Under the pieces are notes generated by a model. The model made no database searches, had not been told where the DNA came from, and worked only from the letters and a program-made list of their open reading frames with translations. Shown here one piece after another: positions 34,698-43,251 of a DNA stretch of 60,172 bases. Each line of letters begins with the position of its first letter. Position 1 is the stretch's first letter. The DNA comes from Brucella intermedia LMG 3301 (GTDB taxonomy: Bacteria > Pseudomonadota > Alphaproteobacteria > Rhizobiales > Rhizobiaceae), in assembly GCF_000182645.1 (NCBI RefSeq), contig NZ_ACQA01000004.1, positions 1 to 60,172 on the forward strand, in the 5' to 3' direction. The translations under genes were made by a program, and so were the position numbers.

Positions 34698-36224
34698 ATG
34701 CGTGGGTTCGACAAGCTCACCGACGCAGAACGCATTGCTTTGCTCGCCGATCCCGATTGGCGCATCCGCAACCTTTATCATATCCGCAACAAGTACGGTG
34801 AAACCGTAATATTTCACCCCAATGATGCGCAGGAAGAATTCATGCGCAAACTTTGGTTCCGGAACCTTATTCCGAAGGCTCGCCAGCGCGGTTTTTCGAC
34901 GCTTGTTCAGTTGATGATCCTCGATGCGTGCCTTTTTGTGTTGAACACGAAGGCTGCAATTATCGCGCAGGACTTGGAATTGGCCCGCGCCATCCGCGAT
35001 GACAAGATCATGTTCGCCTATGATCGTTTGCCCGACTTCGTGTTGCGGAACGTTCCTCTTGTCGTTGATAACGCCAAGCGCCTTGAATGGAAGAACGGTT
35101 CCGAAATGATAATCGGCACTACGGCGCGCGGACGCACGCTGTCGTGGTTGCACGTATCGGAATACGGCGAGATTTGCGCCAAGAACCCGGAGCACGCGAA
35201 GGAAATCCAATCCGGCGCGCTGCCGGCCGCAGAATATGGCACCATCATTATTGAAGCCACGGCGCAAGGCGCGGACGGCGATTTTACAACCAAGGTTATG
35301 CAGGCGAAAGCGGTAGCGGAATCCGGGCGCCAGCTAACCCGCAAAGACTATCGCCTGCATTTTGCGTCATGGTGGGATGCTCCAGAATACGAGGTCGAAG
35401 ATCCGGAACACATAACGATATCGCCCAAAGACCATGCTTATTTCGACCGCATGGAAGGGCTCATCGGACGCGAGATATCGCTCAACAAGCGCGCCTGGTA
35501 CGTTCAGCAGCGCGACGTGGAGTTTTCGGGCGATCAGGAAATGATGTGGTCGCAGTTCCCGACCACTCTTGAAGAAGCTTTCCAGCAATCCACCGAAGGC
35601 AAGTTTCTGGCTGATCAGCTTTCGCTGGCGCGCAGGCAGGGGCGCATCGGCGTATTCAAGCATGACCCATCAAAGCCGGTCTATACGTTTTGGGATATCG
35701 GCACCGACGATGACACAGCCATTTGGTTCATGCAGATCAACGGCAATATGTTTCATTTCATAGACTTTTACGAGTGCAACGGCGAGGCTCCGGCCTTTTA
35801 TGCCCGAGAGGTCCTGTCGAAGCCCTACAATTATGCCGCTCATTATCTGCCACACGATGGCGCGCATCGCCGCATCGGCACGTTCTCGCTCGATACCTAC
35901 GCCGATATGCTGGCAGAGCTTGGCCTTCGCAACATCGAAATCGTGCCAGTCACGCCCGACAAGGTTTTGGCAATTAATCTTCTGCGTACAGAGTTCAGCC
36001 GCTATGTTTTTGACGAAGAAAACTGTAAGAACGGTATTAACCATCTGGAAAAATACCAGAAACAGTGGAATGCAAGACATGGCGTGTGGACCAGCTACCC
36101 AGCACAAAACGGACACCAGCACGCCGCCGATGCGATAATGCAAAAAGCGCAGCTTGGCGACGCAATTTTCGCCAATAAGCAACAGCGCCCGAACCGGGCA
36201 CGTCGAGGAGGAATGGCCGTCTGA
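34698..36224 (+). CDS. terL: Terminase large subunit
   Basis: 508 residues. The packaging ATPase has an Arg-type Walker A, KARQRGFST (60-68), and a Walker B-like strand WLHVSEYGE, in which Ser-Glu replaces Asp-Glu. The nuclease domain has FWDIGTDDDTAIWF (near 333), YLPHDGAHR and the terminal HAADAIMQ motif, supplying metal-binding Asp residues. It drives DNA into the prohead through the portal. AAGGA binding site upstream. Confidence 0.93.
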   Translation: MRGFDKLTDAERIALLADPDWRIRNLYHIRNKYGETVIFHPNDAQEEFMRKLWFRNLIPKARQRGFSTLVQLMILDACLFVLNTKAAIIAQDLELARAIRDDKIMFAYDRLPDFVLRNVPLVVDNAKRLEWKNGSEMIIGTTARGRTLSWLHVSEYGEICAKNPEHAKEIQSGALPAAEYGTIIIEATAQGADGDFTTKVMQAKAVAESGRQLTRKDYRLHFASWWDAPEYEVEDPEHITISPKDHAYFDRMEGLIGREISLNKRAWYVQQRDVEFSGDQEMMWSQFPTTLEEAFQQSTEGKFLADQLSLARRQGRIGVFKHDPSKPVYTFWDIGTDDDTAIWFMQINGNMFHFIDFYECNGEAPAFYAREVLSKPYNYAAHYLPHDGAHRRIGTFSLDTYADMLAELGLRNIEIVPVTPDKVLAINLLRTEFSRYVFDEENCKNGINHLEKYQKQWNARHGVWTSYPAQNGHQHAADAIMQKAQLGDAIFANKQQRPNRARRGGMAV

Positions 36225-36304
36225 CACAATAGCACCCGTATTTACACGGCGGCGGTTATGCTTCAAAATAATGGAGCTTCTCGCCCCGAACCGAGGAGCA
36301 TTGT

Positions 36305-36736
36305 ATGTCGCAGCCCGTTCTCGATTTGAGAGCGCGCGCATTTTATTATGTGCGCGGTGAAATTACCCTGATCGGTACATGGCTTCGCATTGAGGGCCAG
36401 TTTCGCCCCTGCATGGTGCTGATCCGCACCGGCGAGGAAACCAATCCCCACACCGTTCCTTGCCTCATACCGCTGGAACGGGCTTGGATTTGGAACGAAA
36501 CGTTTGGCGATCCGCGACAAGCGGCGCACACGGTCGCCGGTTTCCTCGATGCTCTGCGCCTCACGCCCGGCAAAGTGAACGCTATCCGCCTTCTGTCACT
36601 CATTCACGAGCATCTTGGCGATCTGGTCAATATTCCGCCTCTGCCGCCGCTTGAGCAGCGCGTGGTGGCCGAAATCATCGTAACCAACAATACGACTGGT
36701 CAGACCCGCGAAGTTGAGGTGAAGGATTATGTTTGA
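36305..36736 (+). CDS. Hypothetical protein between terminase and portal
   Basis: 143 residues with GAGGAG 6 nt before the ATG. Mixed alpha/beta; the middle has an aromatic segment (RAWIWNETFGDP, here listed for its WIWNE core). Overlaps the portal start by 8 nt, which implies co-translation with head genes. No family recognised. Confidence 0.65.
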   Translation: MSQPVLDLRARAFYYVRGEITLIGTWLRIEGQFRPCMVLIRTGEETNPHTVPCLIPLERAWIWNETFGDPRQAAHTVAGFLDALRLTPGKVNAIRLLSLIHEHLGDLVNIPPLPPLEQRVVAEIIVTNNTTGQTREVEVKDYV

Positions 36737-39047
36737 CCTCAACGCGCAGGACGGTTCCGTCCGCACGACCAAATATGAATCCCCGATCCCTAAGAGCAAA
36801 CCTGTCGATAAACCGATCAGGGCGCATAAGCTTGACGATGGGCTTATGGTCAAAAAGCATCGCGAGTTGATGTCGCTGTTCGTGACAGAGCAGGATCGGC
36901 AATCCGAAAATCGCCGGGAAATGGCGATTGAAGAAGATTTCTACGACAATATTCAGTGGTCAGCCGAAGATGCACAAACATTGGAAGATCGCGGGCAGGT
37001 GCCGCTCGTCTACAATGTCATAAGCGCCTCGGTGGACTGGATAACCGGATCGGAGAAGCGCACCCGCACCGATGCGAAGGTTTTGCCCAGGCGCAAGGAG
37101 GACTCGAAGCCGGCCCAACGCAAAACTGAACTGATGAAATATCTCTCGGACGTGAATCGCACGCCGTTCTCACGTTCGCGAGCGTTTGAAGATGCGGTGC
37201 GCGTTGGCGTCGGTTGGATGGAAGATGGCTTTGACGCCGATTCCGATGGCGAACCGCTCTATTCGCGCTATGAAAATTGGCGGAACATCCTTCACGACAG
37301 CGCAGCGACCGAGCCGGACCTGTCCGACGCGCGCTATATCTTCCGCATGAAATGGTTCGATTTCGATATCATTTCTGCGATATTCCCCGAACGCATCGGC
37401 GTTCTGCAGAATGCTGCACAATTATCGCCTGGCGTGAACGGGCTCGACGAGCTTTCCGACGAGATCACCGATCAGCACGAAATTGAGCTTGAGCACTCAA
37501 AATCGGCATCTGTTGCTTCCTCAAATCTTGGCACATATGAACGCCAGCGCGTCCGCGTTATCGAGGCATGGGTGCGTATTCCATCAACAACGGAAAAGCT
37601 GCGCGGCGGCGTATTCTCCGGAGAAATATACGACCCGTTCTCGCCGGCTCACAAAGAAGCCGTTGAGAGTGGCGAATCCGAAATTGTTGCGCGCCCCACC
37701 ATGCGCATGCACGTTGCGATTTTCACAACCGCGGGCATGCTGTATTTCGGCCCTTCGCCCTACCGGCACAATCAATTCCCGTTGACGCCGATTTGGGGCT
37801 ATCGGCGCGGCCGCAACAATCTGCCTTATGGCATTATCCGCCGGCTGAAAGATATTCAGGTCGATGTGAACAAGCGCGCCTCCAAGGCGCTTTACATTCT
37901 TTCCTCCAACAAAATCATTATGGAGGAAGGCGCGACGGACGATCTGGACGCCTTCACCGAGGAAGCTTCGCGCCCGGATGCGGTATTGGTTGTAAAAACG
38001 GGCAAGAAGGTTGAGCTCAATGCCGAGCGCGAGCTCGCGCAGGGTCATTTGGAGCTTATGAGCCGTTCAATCGGTATGATCCAGCAGGCTTCAGGCGTTA
38101 CCGACGAAGTTCTCGGACGTACAACGAATGCCGTATCGGGCATCGCTATCCAACGGCGGCAAGAGCAAGGCTCGCTGGCAACCGCGAAGTTTTTTGACAA
38201 TCTTATGTTCGCCGAACAGGTACGGGGTGAAAAGGTACTCGCGAACATTGAACAGTTCATGAGCGAGAAGAAATCCTTCCGGATCACGAACACACGCGGC
38301 ACACCGCAATACGTCGATATCAACGATGGCCTGCCTGAAAACGATATTATCCGCACCAAGGCGGATTATGTCATTTCCGACCAGACATGGAACGCCACGC
38401 TACGCCAAGCCAACTTCCAGTCTCTGATGGAACTGGCCCAAAAGTTGCCGCCGAACGTCACAATCGCCTTGCTCGATCTTATTGTCGAAACGTCCGATAT
38501 GCCCAACGTGGAAGAACTCGTGCGCCGCATTCGACAGATCAACAATCAGCGCGATCCGGACGCCGATCCAAACGAGGTCACGGAAGAAGAAATTGCGGCG
38601 CAGAAGGCGGCGGAAGAAGCGGCAGCGATCCAGAAAGAGGACGCAATGGCCGACATTCGCAAAAAGCATGCCGATGCTGGCTTCAAGGAAGCGCAGACCA
38701 AGGCGATTGCCGACAAGAGCGTCAACGACAAGGTGGACGCGCAGCAAAAGGCACTCGTCGCGGCTCGTGACGCCGTGGCCGCACCACAAACATTGCAGAT
38801 TGCCGACCACATTCTGCACGAGAGCGGATTTGTATCGCGTACCGATATGGAGGAAGCGGCGGAGGACGAAATGCGCGCCTCCCAAGTACAGGCTGCGCAG
38901 GCCGAGCAAGAACAGCGCGCGCAGCAGGAAATCATGCAGCCGCAAGATCCACAAATGCCACCCGAAGCGGGCGGAGCAACGCCCGAACAACTGAACCAGC
39001 CTTTATCCCCAACGCCACAGCAGCCAATGGAGCCGCCGCTACAATAA
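36729..39047 (+). CDS. Portal protein (P22-like)
   Basis: 772 residues. The N-terminal part has the conserved portal core: WSAEDAQTLEDRGQVPLVYN, then VGVGWMEDGFD and ENWRNILHDSAATEPDLSDARYIF. A long Glu/Ala/Lys and Gln/Pro C-terminal region (about 620-772) resembles the barrel and tail of P22-type portals. Twelve copies form the DNA entrance and exit of the head. Located after terminase and before scaffold. Confidence 0.92.
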   Translation: MFDLNAQDGSVRTTKYESPIPKSKPVDKPIRAHKLDDGLMVKKHRELMSLFVTEQDRQSENRREMAIEEDFYDNIQWSAEDAQTLEDRGQVPLVYNVISASVDWITGSEKRTRTDAKVLPRRKEDSKPAQRKTELMKYLSDVNRTPFSRSRAFEDAVRVGVGWMEDGFDADSDGEPLYSRYENWRNILHDSAATEPDLSDARYIFRMKWFDFDIISAIFPERIGVLQNAAQLSPGVNGLDELSDEITDQHEIELEHSKSASVASSNLGTYERQRVRVIEAWVRIPSTTEKLRGGVFSGEIYDPFSPAHKEAVESGESEIVARPTMRMHVAIFTTAGMLYFGPSPYRHNQFPLTPIWGYRRGRNNLPYGIIRRLKDIQVDVNKRASKALYILSSNKIIMEEGATDDLDAFTEEASRPDAVLVVKTGKKVELNAERELAQGHLELMSRSIGMIQQASGVTDEVLGRTTNAVSGIAIQRRQEQGSLATAKFFDNLMFAEQVRGEKVLANIEQFMSEKKSFRITNTRGTPQYVDINDGLPENDIIRTKADYVISDQTWNATLRQANFQSLMELAQKLPPNVTIALLDLIVETSDMPNVEELVRRIRQINNQRDPDADPNEVTEEEIAAQKAAEEAAAIQKEDAMADIRKKHADAGFKEAQTKAIADKSVNDKVDAQQKALVAARDAVAAPQTLQIADHILHESGFVSRTDMEEAAEDEMRASQVQAAQAEQEQRAQQEIMQPQDPQMPPEAGGATPEQLNQPLSPTPQQPMEPPLQ

Positions 39048-39096
39048 TCGGGCCTCGGCCCTTCTAACCCCATCCCGCTACCGTGGAGAATAAATT

Positions 39097-40086
39097 ATGG
39101 ATCGATTGACCGAAGAACAGCTTGCGCAGCTCACCGACGCCGAGCGAGAAGGCTACGAGCTTATGCTGGCCGAAGATGAAGACGAGGGCACCACGGACGA
39201 AGAAGCCGAGGACAACCACGACGACGATGCCGGCGGGGATGATGACGGCGATGGCGACGAAGAACAGGATGATGACGGCGGCGCCGACGACGAAGCGGAT
39301 TCCGGAGAGGAAGACGACGATGCGGACGCGAGCGAGGATGGCACCGAAACTGCCGCCGAGGATCAGTCCGAGGACGCGCAGGCCGACGAAGCCCAGCCTG
39401 CGCCAGCCGCAAAGCAGGTTGATTTCGACGCGCCGCGCCGTATTCAAAGTGAAATCGAAGCTATCGAGCAGAAACAGGCCCAGTTGCTCGAACAGTTCGA
39501 TGACGGGGAGATCACTCGCGAGGAATTTCTTGAGAAGGACAAGGAATTTCGCACCGAGCTCGCGACCCAGTTAAAAGCGCAGGGGAAAGCCGAGGCGGCG
39601 ATTGAGGACGCCAGCGCGGCCTATCTTGGACAGGTGGATCAGTTCCTGGCCGAAAATCAGCAGTACAAGCCCGGCGGGCTCCTGTTCAATCTCCTGAATG
39701 ACAAGGTGAAAAGCGCGCAGGCGGAAGCGCGCAAGAATGGCGCCAGTCCGTTATCGATCGATCTTGTGCGTAAGGCACACGCCGAGATCCAGGCAGAACT
39801 GGGTTTGCCAGCTAAGTCTGCCAAACCATCGGCCAACGACAAGAAAGACCCCAAGGCTGCGAAGGGCGACAAGTCCGAAAAGAAACCGGCAAAGCAGCCA
39901 GCCAAGCGGGATATGCCGCCGAACCTCAACGGCTTGCCTTCCGACGATATCAACGACGCTTCGGACGATAACGGACATTTCGCTTACCTGAGCCGCCTCG
40001 CCGTCTCCGAGCCGCTTGAGTATGAAAAGAGGTTCAAAGCCATGTCGCCGGAGCAGCAGGACGAATTTTTGCGGTACGGTGGCTAA
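39097..40086 (+). CDS. Acidic scaffolding-type protein
   Basis: 329 residues. Residues about 20-100 are an extraordinary run of Asp/Glu with Gly and Ala; then a helical coiled-coil region (QSEIEAIEQKQAQLLEQFDD), a Lys-rich linker and a compact C-terminus (about 270-329). Position between portal and capsid and the helical, charged character fit an internal scaffold. The acidic tract is highly repetitive at DNA level (GAC/GAA/GAT codons). Confidence 0.75.
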   Translation: MDRLTEEQLAQLTDAEREGYELMLAEDEDEGTTDEEAEDNHDDDAGGDDDGDGDEEQDDDGGADDEADSGEEDDDADASEDGTETAAEDQSEDAQADEAQPAPAAKQVDFDAPRRIQSEIEAIEQKQAQLLEQFDDGEITREEFLEKDKEFRTELATQLKAQGKAEAAIEDASAAYLGQVDQFLAENQQYKPGGLLFNLLNDKVKSAQAEARKNGASPLSIDLVRKAHAEIQAELGLPAKSAKPSANDKKDPKAAKGDKSEKKPAKQPAKRDMPPNLNGLPSDDINDASDDNGHFAYLSRLAVSEPLEYEKRFKAMSPEQQDEFLRYGG

Positions 40087-40280
40087 TGCTGGCATTGACG
40101 GTAGGGATAGGCAAAGCCGTCCAGATCGGGGAGGCGGCTGTTGTTAAGGTCGAAGACAAGCAAGGCCGGGCGGTCAAGCTTGTCTTCGCAACCGACATTT
40201 ACCCGATACGCATCTTGGATGACGGCGTTATCCCGCCTCGCTTTACGCGGGGAATAACCGGGCGCCCGCGACCGTACTGA
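40086..40280 (+). CDS. CsrA-like protein
   Basis: 64 residues. The pattern MLxLTxxxGxxxxIG, then VKVEDKQGRAVKLVF and ATDIYPIRILDDG, tracks CsrA/RsmA strand by strand, including an Arg at about the position of the RNA-contacting Arg44. The Arg6-Arg7 pair of CsrA is replaced by V-G, so RNA specificity may differ. CsrA dimers bind GGA in hairpin loops near start codons. The ATG overlaps the scaffold gene stop by one base. Confidence 0.72.
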   Translation: MLALTVGIGKAVQIGEAAVVKVEDKQGRAVKLVFATDIYPIRILDDGVIPPRFTRGITGRPRPY

Positions 40281-40318
40281 CAAAATCGGGAACCTGCGAA
40301 TAATCGCAAACTGACAGG

Positions 40319-40341
40319 AAGGGCCGCAGATCGCGGCCCTT
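40319..40341. terminator. Bidirectional terminator hairpin
   Basis: AAGGGCCGC, loop AGATC, GCGGCCCTT: nine perfect pairs between the convergent CsrA-like gene and the reversed cassette. The T/A flanks are short on both sides, but the position suits both transcripts. Confidence 0.75.
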
Positions 40342-40345
40342 ATTG

Positions 40346-40573
40346 CTACACGGCTTGGCGTAAATTGTCGGGTATGTGCTCTGCGATGATGCGCGCCCGG
40401 TGGCGAAGACGTACAATCCGCGTTGGGCGCTGCCGGGTAGCTTCCTCGTATGCCGCCCTGGCGATAAGTGCATTCACCGAACAGCTTAGAAGGGTGTCGA
40501 CCCTCAAATCGTCATCTGTCCACTGCTCTACGTGGAACTCGCAATTCGCATATCGCTGCACGTATTCATTCAT
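40346..40573 (-). CDS. Small hypothetical protein of reversed cassette
   Basis: 75 residues from the ATG giving MNEYVQRYANCEF, preceded by AAGGAG at 7 nt, a much better start than the longer in-frame ATG. Basic in the second half (RPTRIVRLRHRARII). It is on the opposite strand from all head genes and ends at a bidirectional terminator. Function unknown. Confidence 0.62.
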   Translation of the reverse strand: MNEYVQRYANCEFHVEQWTDDDLRVDTLLSCSVNALIARAAYEEATRQRPTRIVRLRHRARIIAEHIPDNLRQAV

Positions 40574-40695
40574 CGCTTTTCTCCTTTTGCCGGAAGCATG
40601 TTTGATGTTCCGCCGCCAAACGAGAACGAATAGGAAACGAAAGCGCCGTTTTGGCGGCGCTGTCAAGAATTATCAATCTCGGGAGTAGTAGTAAG

Positions 40696-40769
40696 TGGAT
40701 CGGCCTCTTGGGATCGAAACAAGACAGACGCATTCAAAGTGCGATGCCCTACCATTAAGCGAAGGCCGA
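40696..40769 (-). tRNA. tRNA-Gln(UUG)-like, degenerate
   Basis: 74 nt with CCA encoded. Acceptor TCGGCCT/AGGCCGA is complete; the D-stem GCTT/GGGC uses two G-T pairs; the anticodon stem TCGCA/TGCGT has one T-T mismatch; the loop CTTTGAA reads TTG; the T-stem CTTGT/CCAAG has one T-C mismatch. It may be functional or decaying. Confidence 0.65.
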
Positions 40770-40932
40770 ATATCAGAACGGGCCGGACGCTACCCCGGCT
40801 GCACTTAGGATCAAGGGCGTAGTTAACGTCTCTTATCCAGACTGGCTCTAGACATTGCCGTGTTCAGCAACCCGATGAACCTTGATCCCCATCATTTAGC
40901 GTGTCCGCTTTCCACGCCGCCGTTCTGATTTG

Positions 40933-41030
40933 GTGCGAGGCGATGGCATCACATCGATCGCTCCATCTGACCGGCATTGTGAGAGTTTCCCCTATCCGGT
41001 TCAGCTTTTGCGCCTCGCACTCTGTGCGAG
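40933..41030 (-). other. Structured gap with competing stems
   Basis: In the 328 nt between the two tRNA genes no protein gene fits. GTGCGAGGCG (40933-40942) is fully complementary to CGCCTCGCAC (41011-41020). A second copy, GTGCGAG at 41024-41030, can pair with the same strand (7 bp, 3-nt loop), so the two hairpins exclude each other. It may be a decayed tRNA, a processing signal or a switch. Confidence 0.45.
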
Positions 41031-41097
41031 CCTATCCGTAGACAGGGTGGGAATGTGTGTCTCCCTCTCGCATTCTGTTGAGGCACCGCCTCGAAAC

Positions 41098-41172
41098 TGG
41101 TTGCAGAGGCAGGAGTCGAACCTGCTACCTCTTGGGTATGAACCAAGTGAGCTACCGTTGCTCTACTCTGCT
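41098..41172 (-). tRNA. tRNA with CAU anticodon (Met type)
   Basis: 75 nt with CCA encoded. Acceptor AGCAGAG/CTCTGCA pairs except the first A-A; D-stem GAGC/GCTC; anticodon stem CTTGG/CCAAG with loop TTCATAC; T-arm GCAGG-TTCGACT-CCTGC. The anticodon stem lacks the three G-C pairs of initiator tRNA, so it is elongator Met or a lysidine-modified Ile. It overlaps the upstream small gene by 10 nt. Confidence 0.88.
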
Positions 41173-41363
41173 GCAAACGCCGCAAACCGGCGTTCCTGAA
41201 TTGTCTTTTCGCCGAAATACCGGCGTGGATTGCCACACATGGCACAGGAGCACACAGCAAGATACTCTGCCGCTCTGGCCTTTTTATCGTGCGGATATAA
41301 GCGCCGACACTTTGCTTTCATGCGCAGCTTATCGGCGATCCTGCGCGCTCGCTTTGCGACCAT
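41163..41363 (-). CDS. Small phage protein with CSCxxCGNPR motif
   Basis: 66 residues from the ATG giving MVAKRARRIADK; a TTG start 30 nt upstream is possible. The core CSCAMCGNPRRYFGEKTIQERR recurs (as CSCxxCGNPR...QERR) in tiny proteins of many phages and probably binds zinc. Its stop codon lies inside the 5' end of the tRNA gene, so the two share a transcript that must be processed. Confidence 0.68.
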   Translation of the reverse strand: MVAKRARRIADKLRMKAKCRRLYPHDKKARAAEYLAVCSCAMCGNPRRYFGEKTIQERRFAAFAAE

Positions 41364-41557
41364 AACATCACCAATGTCTTTCAGACGCGACAATAGAGCA
41401 AATAGCCGATTCTGGGAAATTCAATTTTGCTCCGTTGACGGCAATTTGCGGCCATTCGGATGAAGCCTCGATGTTTACATTTGTTGACATAAAGCTGTTC
41501 CATAACTCGCCGCGCGGCTCCAAATCCGCTATTGCATTGGCCTGCTGTTACGAGTAA

Positions 41558-41620
41558 TTATGAGCGCACAGTTTGCGCATGACGTGCTTCTGCCCGAGAA
41601 ACCCGGAGATACACGTCATG
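41558..41620 (+). promoter_or_regulatory. Late leader motif and start-codon hairpin, capsid copy
   Basis: A weak -10 (TTATGA at 41558) is followed 17 nt later by GCGCATGACGTGC. CATGACGTG (41578-41586) pairs perfectly over 9 bp with CACGTCATG (41612-41620), whose last three bases are the capsid start codon. The loop holds the binding site (CCCGGAGA). The -35 region is unclear. Confidence 0.7.
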
Positions 41621-42721
41621 GCCGCAAAGACCACGATTCCGTTTGGCAGTCCGCTTGCCGTTGCCCGTTGGTCGGGCGCACTATTCGCTTCCGTTGAAAC
41701 GCAGAGCTACTGGGCCCGCAAGTTCATGGGCGAGGATGATAATGCCATCATCCAACGCCTCACTGATCTTGAGAAGGAAGCCGGCGACACGATCCATTTC
41801 GATCTGTCGGCGCAGCTCCGCCAGAAACCAACCCCCGGCGACAATCGCATCGAGGGCAAGGAAGAACAGCTTCGCTTCTATTCGGATGAAGTGAAGATCG
41901 ACCAGCTCCGCCACCCGGTCTCCGCTGGCGGTAAAATGTCCCGCAAGCGCACCGCTCATGACCTTCGCAAGACTGCCAAGGCCCGCTTGTCCGAGTACTG
42001 GGCGAAGTACATGGATGAAATCAACTTCATCTATGTGTCCGGCGCGCGCGGCATGAATGAGGACTTCACCGAAGAAGTCACCTACACCGGCCATGCCACG
42101 AACCCGATTCAGGCACCGGACAACGATCATATCCTTTACGGCGGCGATGCCGACAGCAAGGCGACGATCAGTTCCACGTCCAAGATGGACCGCGACCTGA
42201 TCGAACGTGCTGTTGTTCATGCCGGCATGATGCGTTCGCTCAATCCCGACAATGCCAACATGCAGCCTGTCACCATCAACGGTGAATCCCACTACGTCTG
42301 CGTTATGTCTCTGTTCCAGGAATACGACCTGCGCACGAGCGACACCGCAGGCTGGCTGGAAATCCAGAAGGCCGCTGCCGCTGCCGAGGGCCGGAATAAT
42401 CCGATCTTCAAGGGCGGGCTGGGCATGATCAACAATTGCGTGCTGCACAGCCATCAGCGCGTGATCCGCTTCGACGACTACGGTGCCGACGGTGCACAGC
42501 CCGCAGCACGCGCCCTGTTCATGGGCCGTCAGGCCGGCGTGGTGGCGTATGGCTCCACCGGCGGCATGCGCTTCACGTGGAAAGAAGAAATGCGCGACTA
42601 CGACAACGAACCGACCGTTGCCGCAGGCATCATCTTCGGCGTGAAGAAGACGCGCTTCAACGACCGCGACTATGGCGTGGTCGCGCTCGATACTTACGCC
42701 TCCCGGCCCAAGAAGAAGTGA
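41618..42721 (+). CDS. Major capsid protein (N4 gp56 family)
   Basis: 367 residues from the ATG giving MAAKTTIPFGSP, which has GGAG 10 nt upstream. A longer in-frame ATG lies within the leader hairpin and is not conserved as a start in sister leaders. Features of the N4-gp56 capsid family: SYWARKFMGED, GDTIHFDLSAQLRQKPTPGD (cited for its GDTIHFDL core), MSRKRTAHDLRKTAKARL, and the terminal GVVALDTYASRP. It forms the icosahedral shell. Confidence 0.93.
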   Translation: MAAKTTIPFGSPLAVARWSGALFASVETQSYWARKFMGEDDNAIIQRLTDLEKEAGDTIHFDLSAQLRQKPTPGDNRIEGKEEQLRFYSDEVKIDQLRHPVSAGGKMSRKRTAHDLRKTAKARLSEYWAKYMDEINFIYVSGARGMNEDFTEEVTYTGHATNPIQAPDNDHILYGGDADSKATISSTSKMDRDLIERAVVHAGMMRSLNPDNANMQPVTINGESHYVCVMSLFQEYDLRTSDTAGWLEIQKAAAAAEGRNNPIFKGGLGMINNCVLHSHQRVIRFDDYGADGAQPAARALFMGRQAGVVAYGSTGGMRFTWKEEMRDYDNEPTVAAGIIFGVKKTRFNDRDYGVVALDTYASRPKKK

Positions 42722-42728
42722 TTAGCGC

Positions 42729-42747
42729 GCCGCCCATGACGGGCGGC
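42729..42747 (+). terminator. GC hairpin after capsid gene
   Basis: GCCGCCC, loop ATGAC, GGGCGGC in the 63-nt gap after the capsid stop. There is no T-run, so it is more likely an attenuator or an mRNA 3' end stabiliser that keeps capsid message abundant. Confidence 0.45.
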
Positions 42748-42784
42748 ACGTCGCATTTCAGATTTCTCCATCGGAGCTACGACA

Positions 42785-43213
42785 ATGACCCATTTCAAGA
42801 GTGATGCGGCAAAGGGCAAAACCCCTGTCACCTATCCTCGCGGCGCTGGCTATGCCACCACGCAGCGCTATGTCGCCACGATCCCGGCAACTGCCGCCGT
42901 GGGCGATATCGTCGAAATCGCATGCATTCCGCCCGGTTGCCGTCCTGTGGAGGCGGTCATCGATGCAGACGGCGCAGTGAGCGGCGATATCGGCGTGATG
43001 ACTGGCGACTGGGGCAAGGAAGATGCCGAACGCACTTGCGGCGCCGAAATCGCTGCCGCGCAGGATCTGACCGCCGACGCGGTTTTCCGCCCGACGAAGC
43101 CAAGCGCCTATCGCATCCCGTCGAACGACGCAGCCCGCGGGATCGGCGTGAAGATTACGACCGCGCCCACTGCCGCGGTTGCCATCGGCATTACTCTTAC
43201 CGTTGTCGCTTAA
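42785..43213 (+). CDS. Probable head decoration protein
   Basis: 142 residues, Ala/Thr/Ile-rich and predicted all-beta, ending in a valine-rich strand (IGITLTVVA). Immediately after the capsid gene with GGAG before the ATG. This is the usual place and fold class for a decoration or cement protein, but no sequence signature is recognised. Confidence 0.6.
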   Translation: MTHFKSDAAKGKTPVTYPRGAGYATTQRYVATIPATAAVGDIVEIACIPPGCRPVEAVIDADGAVSGDIGVMTGDWGKEDAERTCGAEIAAAQDLTADAVFRPTKPSAYRIPSNDAARGIGVKITTAPTAAVAIGITLTVVA

Positions 43214-43251
43214 TCCACGGGGCGAGAAGCGCCAGACGAAAGAGTGATAAG

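Noticed and set aside
39153..39412. Minus-strand ORFs in the acidic tract of the scaffold gene
   Set aside because: They are reverse reads of GAC/GAA-rich codons and consist almost wholly of Ser, Pro and Arg.
41573..41617. Longer N-terminus for the capsid protein
   Set aside because: The in-frame upstream ATG lies in the leader hairpin arm. In the sister leaders the same ATG is out of frame, so it is unlikely to be a start.
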